From Candidula unifasciata (lineage: Eukaryota; Mollusca; Gastropoda; Stylommatophora; Geomitridae), in NCBI GenBank assembly GCA_905116865.2, contig CAJHNH020004824.1, forward strand, positions 20,001-84,000: 64,000 nt of DNA, written 5' to 3'. The position numbers and the translations under genes are program-made. The notes beneath the pieces were generated by a model. That model was given only the letters and a program-made list of their open reading frames with translations. It made no database searches and was not told the origin of the DNA. Below, piece by piece: positions 56,180-64,000 of the stretch. The number at the start of each line of letters is the position of its first letter. Within the stretch, counting starts at the first letter, position 1.

Positions 56180-58330
56180 ATATTGGCTCAGAGTACATAG
56201 TACAATGACAACAAATATGTAGACACTATAGCGCGGAGCACTGGGGAAGGTAAGATACCGCCCGTAGTGAGTACGTTTACTTCACATTGGTATAAGGAAT
56301 TTTGATATACGAAAAAACATACTTGATATATAGAATACAATTGCCGTATGAAAGATGATTGCTGGAAACGGCCGACTGTACGATGGGCGTGCGTGCCAAG
56401 TTTGTAGCCCTCTGGAAATAAGGCTCGTTCGTATGTTTCAAACTGTTTTTAGCAGGAAATAAACAACACTACCTGCACTGCAATAGCCACACAGGCTCAG
56501 ATCTACAGAGACATGAACCCTCTCCCACCTCACCCCACACACACACTCACACACACACTCACACACATCTCTCATGATATGCAACTGGTAAAAACAGATA
56601 GTGAAGACAGTTTGACAGTATTGCACCGTACAATAATGTTGAATGGTCAATCCCTCTTTCGCAATTTAAACATTTTTTTTTTTTTTACATTTAATTTTCC
56701 GACAGAAGGCTTGCCTGTAAAATTAACGTTAGTCTCCATACGGACCACCCATATACACACCAGCTCACTTCTGATTGGTAGTTTCTGAGCTTGTCACCTT
56801 GGCACAAGGTAACAGGGGTATTCCTCAATGCCGTTGATATCGCGTGTTGTACATTTCAGCACGCCGGCGCTTTAAACGCTATAAATATATGGACAAACTG
56901 GGTCTAACACAGCCCTCCTAGAGAGTGCTGCAATCTATGTCACAGGTATTCTCTTTCTCGAAATAAAAAACGTAAATGCAAGACAACCCAGAAAGCAAAC
57001 GACATTGCGGCACTAACTTAAACCTAACCGGTTTGACTCTCACCTTTTGATCGCGATCCAAGTGGAGATGTTTCAGAAAGGACAACTGTCCTATTTTCCT
57101 GGGTACTCGCCTAAATTGTTCTAGTAAATAACAGTCAACTTGCATTAGTTTGACCACAAGACGCATCCAGGTGCCATAATTCTGTACATATCTTGTTCTA
57201 GAATCAGGTGGTATGCAACGGTACGTAGTTTCGCCACAGTTTATTAGCATAATTTTACCTGGTAATAAACACTTTCTGGACAATACCGGTACTTGTTATT
57301 TATAGATATGTGAGTACCGTCCTGTTTTTTTTTTAAATACAGCGCACAGTTTGCTTTTTCTAGGAAAAAAAATATGCCCTGGCTAGAGTCAAACAAGAAA
57401 CATTATTCCAGGCAGACAACCGTTTCCTCTTCAACATCTTTCAATTTAACACCTCAGAGAGGCGAAGAAAAAGCGAAAGACAGATAAGTGTGTCCTTCTA
57501 TCCTATTTTGCATGTGGGTAAAGTATTTGCTGCCATCAAACGTCATAGGATGCTCAGATTCGGCATCTACAACCTGTATGAGTTGTTTTCTGTACATGAT
57601 ATATCCGGCTACACTTGATCGGTTCCTTGACATGAACTTGGCGGCTGATGTCGATCCCAGCTGTCTGTTAACGTGCACGAGGTTGATTAGCAGAAAAACA
57701 AACCATATAAAGTAGAAATAGCTTTACAAACATAAGTGAAACAAAATGAACGTTGCTACAAGAGAGACTTCATCAGAATACATAAACAAAATAACACTGA
57801 CACACATACAGTAACAATAAATTACAGAAATCACAGTACGCTTTCAGAGCAAAGTTTCATATATCTGAATGTGCTAGTTTCCATGGAGAGATTACAAATA
57901 ACACGATGGCTCGTCGCACACAGGCCCTGGCAGGTCAGCCTGCCAGAAGGGACATTGTTTCTTGTTTATTTCCACTTTCACGCAATCCTGTCAAACCAAA
58001 TATAACAATTATTTATATTAAATGAGGTTTTCGTTGAAACCCAAAATACATTGTGCCAGTTTGCAGAGTTTTACCTGTTTGCTACCAGTTGCAGACAGAA
58101 AACAAATATGCAGAACTGTAATTGTGTGGATGTGCAATGTTGACAATAAGGACACACTTAAACGACTCTTTCCCACCGGAGAGGGCACTCAATAAACGCA
58201 AATTACTGACTTCACAGAAAAGTCTTTTACATGTATTGTCTTGTCTGCAACTGATGTTTTAAATTGTAAATAGTTAATTTGTTGCGACATTAATTACCAT
58301 ACCTTTGATATTTGTCAACAACGAGTTATT
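56180..58330. other. Unassigned 2.1 kb stretch
   Basis: Contains a (CA)n-like run at 56535-56570 and short frames (up to 121 codons on minus, 56918-57283) without recognisable domains. I see no exon of the exchanger or P450 here. Confidence 0.4.
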
Positions 58331-58333
58331 TAA

Positions 58334-58620
58334 GGTATTCATGTTAAAACAAACCAGTTACGATGGTTTGGACATGTATGCAGAATGGGAGAAAATCGGC
58401 CACCATGGCAGGCATGGGATACTAAGAACCAGGGAACCAGACCTCCGGGACGACCCAGGGTGCGCTGGGAAGACAACATCCGGCAGTCCCTAACTGACAG
58501 AGGGCTGGAATGGAACAAAGCCAGAAAGAAAACTGCTGATAGAGACGTCTGGCGATCTCTCTGGCAAACCTCTACACCCCAAGGTAGAAGAGGAGCGACT
58601 AAGTAAGTAAGTAAGTAAGT
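58334..58620 (+). mobile_element. 5'-truncated LINE, 3' end with (TAAG)n tail
   Basis: The frame from 58334 runs to the stop before 58606. It reads QLRWFGHVCRMGENRPPWQA, then RPPGRPRVRWEDNIRQSL and DRDVWRSLWQ. These are the hallmark LRWFGHVxRM, GRPRxRWxDNI and DRxxWR motifs of the C terminus of LINE ORF2. The frame is intact and followed by five taag repeats, the typical short tail. Only the last 90 codons are present, a classic 5' truncation. The insertion ends about 75 bp from the stop codon of the third P450, on the opposite strand. Confidence 0.88.
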
Positions 58621-58693
58621 TAAAACAAAACAAAATCATTGCTGTATGTGTCTACAACAGGAAGCTAATCTCCTATAGTAAAACCGTCATTGT

Positions 58694-60202
58694 TCAGCAT
58701 CGTCTCTTTATAAATCTGAGTTGAAATGGAAAGGGAACCATTGTGCCACCAAAGTTTTCCTTCAATGTCGGCAACTGACCGGAGCCGTCTGCCGGCTCAA
58801 AGATAAACCGCTGAAACATGGCGGACAGAAACAGGTAGAGCTCCATTCTGGCTAGAGATTCGCCCAGACATGCTCTTCTGCCGATGGAAAACGGGATCAG
58901 TTTCTCGTGGTTGATCAGGGCTCCGTTGTCGTCAATAAACCGCTGGGGACGAAATGTTTCCGGATCACCCCAGATGTTCTTGTCGTGGTGAACGGAATCT
59001 AAGACCGGCCAAATGATGCTGCCCTTGGGAAAAGTGAAGCCTCGGTATTCAAACGTTTTGCTGACTTCTCGGCGCAGACCTGTGAGTGCAATGCTGGCAA
59101 GACGTTGAGTTTCCATGATGACGGCGCTGAGATACACCAGCCTCGGTTTGTCAGACATATTGGGAACTCGGGTGGTTCCTACATGTGCCTCGATCTCCTG
59201 GTAGACTTTGTTCTGTACTTCAGGATGATGCAACATGTACAACAGGCACCACAAGATAGTGGTGCTTGTGGTTTCTGTACCTGCTAGGAACAAAGTTCTA
59301 ATTATTGCAATCAAGTTCCTTTCGTCCAGTTTACTGTTCGCTCCTTTAGTATTTTTTTTCTTCATTTCTTGTAGATATGCGACCACAAAATTATCAGCTT
59401 CTTGATCTTCACTGAAGTCTGTTTTTAGCTTACTGACAAACGCCTTGCTAAACATTTCATTTACTTCATGCGTGGCTTTGACCCACTTCTTGGCTTTAAA
59501 AATATCTCCAGGGAGATAATAGAGTTGTTTAAAGGGAGTTAACAAAACCACGGCGTTCAGATGTTTCATTAGACAGTTGACCTGAGCAATTAAATTACAG
59601 AAATATGGATCGTCGTGTTCGAACCGTTTCCCAACAGTAACAGAGCAGATGACGTTTGACACACTAATGTTCAGGAGGAATCGAACGTCAGTTGGTTCAC
59701 CTCTCAAGGCAGCAAGCTTATCGATAATAACAGCCACCTCTTCGCCAATTTTATCCGCCATTATGTTCTTCCCCATTCCAAACGACCTAAGAATTGACAA
59801 AGAGATTGTTCTTTGTTCTTTCCAGTTATCATCCCGTCCAGAAATTATACCCGTGTTATGTTCTTGAAGAACCTCTTCTGCAAACGTCTTTGGAAGGTTG
59901 ACAATTTTGTCAGCTTGTTTGGTCAGGATGTCCTTGATGGCATCAAAGTCATTAACCACGATATGTAACTCTCCACCCAGGACAAGGCTGTAGATGTCCC
60001 CGCCAGTCTGCCGCCACTCCTTCAGCTTGTCTCGAAGGTTCCCAAACATAGCGGGAAAGTGACCAACCAGAAGCCAGGGTTGAACAGGAAATGGAGGTAT
60101 GTTGAGTTTGGAGTACGGGAATCTTGTCTTTATCCACACCCAGAGAATCGTCAGACTGGACAGTGTCGCCAGCAGAAGCCAGGACATGCTGATGTCAATC
60201 AT
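58694..60202 (-). CDS. Cytochrome P450, CYP2 clan, copy 3
   Basis: An intronless minus-strand frame of 502 residues. I start at the ATG of MIDISMSW; an extension of ten residues would require a TTG start. Membrane anchor about 7-24, hinge PPFPVQPWLLVG (36-47), C-helix WKEQR (127-131), I-helix AGTETT (307-312), K-helix ETQR (364-367), FRPQRF (417-422), and haem loop FSIGRRACLG (438-447) with axial Cys445. All catalytic elements are intact, so a working ER monooxygenase is predicted; the substrate is unknown. Closest in the window to copy 2 (same length, shared FGMGKN, TTSTTILWCLLYMLHHP). It is inverted relative to the other two, and the LINE at 58334-58620 lies just past its 3' end. Confidence 0.96.
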   Translation of the reverse strand: MIDISMSWLLLATLSSLTILWVWIKTRFPYSKLNIPPFPVQPWLLVGHFPAMFGNLRDKLKEWRQTGGDIYSLVLGGELHIVVNDFDAIKDILTKQADKIVNLPKTFAEEVLQEHNTGIISGRDDNWKEQRTISLSILRSFGMGKNIMADKIGEEVAVIIDKLAALRGEPTDVRFLLNISVSNVICSVTVGKRFEHDDPYFCNLIAQVNCLMKHLNAVVLLTPFKQLYYLPGDIFKAKKWVKATHEVNEMFSKAFVSKLKTDFSEDQEADNFVVAYLQEMKKKNTKGANSKLDERNLIAIIRTLFLAGTETTSTTILWCLLYMLHHPEVQNKVYQEIEAHVGTTRVPNMSDKPRLVYLSAVIMETQRLASIALTGLRREVSKTFEYRGFTFPKGSIIWPVLDSVHHDKNIWGDPETFRPQRFIDDNGALINHEKLIPFSIGRRACLGESLARMELYLFLSAMFQRFIFEPADGSGQLPTLKENFGGTMVPFPFQLRFIKRRC

Positions 60203-60274
60203 TCTTAATTTCCTTTGAACAATATTTAACAAAGAAACTTACCAATCAATGTGAGTCATGGTTAAAATATGTTC

Positions 60275-60345
60275 CACACACACACACACACTTCCACACA
60301 CATTCACACACACACATATATATATTAGTATGTGTGTGTGGGAGC
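60275..60345. repeat. (CA)n / (TG)n tracts
   Basis: Interrupted ca repeats then tatata and tgtgtg, about 75 bp upstream of the third P450 start. Confidence 0.88.
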
Positions 60346-60659
60346 GCGTACGCTAGCGCAAGCGTGAGTGCCTGCGAGATGCCTACATACAAAGAATATA
60401 TATATTGAGGACAATATGTTCGATATTCACTGATAAAATATTTGGCAAGGTAAGCTCGGACAGGCAGACAGACACAGCATTGCCTTTTTGACCCGGCAAA
60501 TTCTGCAGTATGCTTTGTTCCATACGTACTAGTGTTACCTTTCCTTTGGATTAAAACAAGGCAGGTCGAGCAAAGGATACGATGAACGGGCAACACATGG
60601 TCACTACAATACAGTCTAGGCTTTGTCCTACTGAGTGTAGGAAGTTCAACCCTGACCGT

Positions 60660-60985
60660 CACACTCGCCATGGGCAGTGAGTCCTATGCCTCCTGATAGC
60701 ACAATATACAACTATCATCAGGAGAGACGGAAAGGTGCCAACTGTTGTTTGGTGAGAAATTACCTGAAGTAGCAGTTTACCTACACGTCGTTCTGAGAGT
60801 GTCTGTGTGCCTTGATCAGATCGTACTGATCATATAACAAATCAATATCATCATTAAAAAGCCCATATGTAGATCCAGCCTGGTACAATCTAAAATGGGT
60901 ACTAGGAAATGTCAAGGAAAGTATAGGCAGCTAGCGTGACGTGGAATACATCATTCATGAACTGCTGACCCGTTTAAATATAGGT
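60660..60985 (+). repeat. LINE 3' relic and family A SINE fragment
   Basis: The part 60690-60800 contains 'catcaggagagacggaaagg', related to 47405-47440. The part 60870-60985 has 'aaaatgggtact', 'gtcaaggaaagta' and 'tttaaatataggtg', a diverged family A body end. Both truncated. Confidence 0.5.
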
Positions 60986-60989
60986 GTTT

Positions 60990-61320
60990 TGCACCACTAC
61001 TATCACAGCCACTATACCCACTAGCAAAATCATAACTACTACTACCACAACCACCACTAATACCACAACCACCACTACTATCACAGCCACTACTACTACC
61101 ACAACCACTACTTCTATCACAGCCACTACTACTACCACAACCACTACTACTATCACAGCCACTACTACTACCACAACCACTACTACTATCACAGCCACTA
61201 TACCCACTAGCAAAACCAACACTACTACTACCACAACCACCATTACTACTGCTTTTAACACCATCACTACTACTACTACTTATACAACTACAACTACTAC
61301 TTCTACTGCAAACACAGATA
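60990..61320. repeat. ACT/ACC trinucleotide region
   Basis: Act, acc and aca triplets with a longer period of about 36 bp (the segment atcacagccac recurs). Thr and Val frames are artefacts. Confidence 0.9.
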
Positions 61321-61575
61321 CTTCTGCTAGTACTAATACTAGTATTGCTTTATCATCATCTTCTTTTTCTATTCCTCCATCTCATTAGCCTTCTAAATCT
61401 GTTCATCCTTCTTCTACTGCCTGTCCTTCTTCTTAATGAACTATTATAATGTCGAAGATGCCAGTATGTGTCATTTTTCGAGACAGTATTCTGTTTATGG
61501 GCACGACTTCTGGGTTTTAACCTGGGCACGCGATGGAAAAGGCCTGGTTATATTTCCGTCTTTCTCCCCCCCGCA

Positions 61576-61580
<5 letters not shown>
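61320..61580. other. Unassigned stretch
   Basis: No gene recognised. Ends in a C-rich run near 61567-61585. Confidence 0.4.

Positions 61581-61582
<2 letters not shown>

Positions 61583-61646
<64 letters not shown>
61583..61646. repeat. (CT)n tract
   Basis: About 30 pure ct repeats following a C-rich run. Confidence 0.96.
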
Positions 61647-61648
<2 letters not shown>

Positions 61649-61859
61649 AGTGCCTGTGGGTGTGTTGTTCGTCCACCACACGTGATGAGGTCTACTGTGC
61701 ATCCAAATTTAATTGGCGAAAGTTTCTTGCTGGGCTTTTGAGCTGAGAAAAGGTTTCGCAATGCGTGGACCTAACCCATGGCGTGTGACCATCTTGACCT
61801 TGTGACAGGACAGTGTCCAGGCGACTGGATCTTGTCCTAGGTGCATTGGATTTCCAAGA

Positions 61860-61970
61860 TGCCGTTAAGTGCATGGCTTTGCTCGGAACACCCCACAGAA
61901 CCGCCCTTAACTGCCTGGCTTTGCTCGGAACACCCCACAGAACCTACTGGTAGCCGCCCTTAAGTCTGTT
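61860..61970. repeat. Short direct repeat
   Basis: The segment ggctttgctcggaacacccc occurs twice, about 46 bp apart, with flanking similarity (taactgcctgg / taagtgcatgg). Confidence 0.85.
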
Positions 61971-62049
61971 GAAAAATAAATGGTTTCATCCGCACAATCC
62001 ACGGGATTCAGTCTTTACAGGCAGGGTGGATATGCTCTAGAGAACCGAT

Positions 62050-62980
62050 TTGTGAGTACCCACGTAATACCCACGTATTACCCACGTAATAAGTACGTAA
62101 TACTCACGTAATACCCACGTAATACTCACGTAATACCCACGTAATACCCACGTAATACCCACGTAATACCCACGTAATAACACGTAATACCCATGTAATA
62201 CCCACGTAATACTCACGTAATACACACGTAGTACCACGTAATACACACGTAGTACCACGTAATACCCATGTAATACCCACGTAATACCACGTAATACCCA
62301 TGTAATACCCACGTAATACCACGTAATACCCACGTAATACCCACGTAATACCCATGTAATACCCACGTAATACCACGTAATACCCACGTAATACTCACGT
62401 AATACCCACGTAATACTCACGTAATACCCACGTAATACCCACGTAATACCCACGTAATACCCACGTAATACCCATGTAATACCCACGTAATACTCACGTA
62501 ATACACACGTAGTACCACGTAATACACACGTAGTACCACGTAATACCCATGTAATACCCACGTAATACCACGTAATACCCATGTAATACCCGCGTAATAC
62601 CACGTAATACCCATGTAATACCCACGTAATACCCATGTAATACCCACGTAATACCACGTAATACCCACGTAATACCACGTAATACTCACGTAATACCCAC
62701 GTAATACTCACGTAATACCACGTAATACCCATGTAATACCCACGTAATACCCATGTAATACCCACGTAATACCCACGTAATACCACATAATACCCACGTA
62801 ATACCCATGTAATACCCACGTAATACCCGTGTAATACCACGTAATACCCGTGTAATACCACGTAATACCCACGTAATACCCACGTAATACCCACGTAATA
62901 CCCACTTAATACCCACGTAATATCACGTAATACCCGTGTAATACCACGTAATACCCGTGTAATACCCACGTAATACATAT
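62050..62980. repeat. 11 bp minisatellite
   Basis: About 80 copies of cacgtaatacc, mostly 11 bp with 10 bp variants lacking one c. On minus nearly every unit contains TACGTG. Frames of up to 335 codons on minus (YYVGITWVLRG) are artefacts. Confidence 0.96.
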
Positions 62981-63470
62981 CGACTGCCCGCTGATGTAAT
63001 GGAAATAGTGTAATATCAGTAGAACCCTCACCTGGTATAGTCAAGCTCGAGCACGTATAGTTTAAAAGAAATCACAGACAGATTTAATATCTTTGCTGCC
63101 CTCAAGAATGTAGACATCTGGAGACTGTCTGGAGATTTATATACCCTCGTTGTGGGCTTCTCTGAAAACCCTGTCATGTTTTTGTTTGGTTTCCCATTGA
63201 TGAGAACTTGTGATAATTATGACAAAGCCATCAACGAATGTTGCCCCCGTTATTGTTAGACCACTTCCATTTGTCCCGATGGACAATTAAATTTGCTGTT
63301 GAGAAATTGAAGTGAATAATTCATTGGTATTTTTCAAGCTGAAGTTTCTAAGAAAGGAAAGAACAAACGGACGAAAGAATTAATAAAAGAATACAGGAAA
63401 GAAAAAATTTAAAAGAGTTTACAGGAAGGCACTTCAGACAGTAGAATGCGTGTTCCATCTGTCCTTCAAT
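62980..63470. other. Unassigned stretch
   Basis: No gene or array recognised before the Tigger terminus. Confidence 0.4.
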
Positions 63471-63473
63471 ATA

Positions 63474-64000
63474 CAGTAGAACCTCGCTTAACGAGCACCT
63501 CTCATAACGAGTAATTCGTATAACAAGCAAAACAAATTGTAAAAGAATGACTCGCTTAACGAGCGACGTTTCGCATAACGAGTGGCGAGAAGAGGGGAAG
63601 TCCCGAATTGTGCGCATGTTACATCAGTCTGTGTTTAGCACTCGTTCCAGTAGCATCGTAGTGTCGCGTGTGATCACACATTTTCTCTAACTTGTGTTAT
63701 ATTGTGATATATTTACATGAATCCTCCAGGCCTACAAGATGACTTCCCTGATTTATTCAATTTAATCAAGATCCAGTTTCTGCCTCCCAACACCACTCCA
63801 TTACTCCAGCCCATGGACCAGCAAGTTATTTCTAACTATAAGAAGCTCTACACTAAAGCACTCTTCAAGCATTGTTTTCAAGTGACTGAAGGGACCAACC
63901 TCACTCTCAAAGAGTTTTGGAAAAATCACTTCCACATCATTGCCTGCCTCAAGATGATCGACAAGGCGGGGGAAGAGGTTACCAAGGGAACCCTAACTAC
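63474..64000 (+). mobile_element. Tigger/pogo DNA transposon, left end, internally deleted
   Basis: Begins with cagtagaacctcgcttaacg, the characteristic Tigger terminal inverted repeat, preceded by the TA target dinucleotide at 63472-63473. Subterminal copies of tcgcttaacgag and cataacgag follow. Transposase-coding sequence begins only 243 bp in and is already in the C-terminal half, so the CENP-B-like DNA-binding domain and first catalytic residues are deleted. The right end lies beyond the window. Confidence 0.88.
63717..64000 (+). pseudogene. Tigger transposase fragment (DDE catalytic domain, C-terminal part)
   Basis: An open frame of 94 codons to the window edge. It reads PPGLQDDF, then FLPPNTTPLLQPMDQQVISN and TLKEFWKNHFHI, the order found in the DDE domain of Tigger/pogo transposases. 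The Asp in QPMDQ is the expected third catalytic residue. The two earlier catalytic Asp residues and the N-terminal helix-turn-helix region are absent upstream, where the sequence passes straight into the terminal region. The ATG at 63717 is probably accidental, at or near the deletion junction. No stop or frameshift in the remaining part, so the deletion may be fairly young. Confidence 0.88.

Noticed and set aside
56918..57283. Minus frame of 121 codons as a candidate exchanger exon
   Set aside because: No similarity to any part of the exchanger family and no credible splice pair; likely chance.
60203..60232. Upstream extension of P450 copy 3 by ten residues
   Set aside because: It begins with TTG on minus; the ATG ending at 60202 is preferred.
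60236..60246. Strong donor-like TTGGTAAGT on minus just before P450 copy 3
   Set aside because: It lies only about 40 nt from the ATG, too close for an intron, and no matching acceptor is evident.

Overview
This window is nuclear DNA of an animal, most likely a mollusc and perhaps a gastropod. The evidence is intron-containing genes with GT/AG junctions, three CYP2-clan cytochrome P450 genes, an SLC8-type Na+/Ca2+ exchanger, tRNA-derived SINEs, fragments of non-LTR retrotransposons, a Tigger/pogo DNA transposon and an extraordinary load of micro- and minisatellites. The animal assignment is firm. The mollusc assignment is inference from overall character, because no species-diagnostic sequence was recognised.

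Layout. From 1 to 13.4 kb there is no gene: tandem arrays (46, 29, 31, 51, 30 and 43 bp units), SINEs and at least three LINE 3' ends. From 13.46 to 34.14 kb the minus strand carries the last five exons of a Na+/Ca2+ exchanger. The splice phases agree at every junction, and together the exons encode the C-terminal 292 residues: the end of the cytoplasmic loop, the last transmembrane helices and the alpha-2 repeat. Its introns are packed with minisatellites, a (CTT)n tract of about 1.1 kb, and SINEs. From 34.16 to 40.72 kb lie a 2.2 kb array of a 14 bp unit, a SINE, and about 2.9 kb of trinucleotide-rich repeats. From 40.76 to 60.2 kb there are three full-length P450 genes with uninterrupted coding sequences: two on plus (40761-42317 and 50356-51864) and one on minus (58694-60202). 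They are separated by arrays (31 bp, 85 bp, (GAA)n), SINEs and LINE remnants. From 60.2 to 64.0 kb there are microsatellites, an 11 bp array, and the left end of an internally deleted Tigger element that runs off the window.

How the genes relate. The exchanger extrudes Ca2+ in exchange for Na+ at the plasma membrane. The P450s are predicted ER-membrane haem monooxygenases, probably arisen by local duplication. Nothing suggests a shared pathway. The exchanger's 5' exons are not visible in the remaining 30 kb, so either the P450 cluster sits inside one very large exchanger intron, or the exchanger is truncated or rearranged here.

The most distinctive property is structural. By adding interval lengths, tandem repeats cover roughly 24-25 kb of the 64 kb. 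Several arrays visibly grew out of transposon sequence (a LINE 3' end, a SINE body, another dispersed repeat). Several have higher-order periods. Two abut splice acceptors of the exchanger, and one of these repeats a perfect branch-point motif in every unit. Most long open frames in the window are by-products of these arrays and are not genes. I saw no CRISPR, prokaryotic or viral system.
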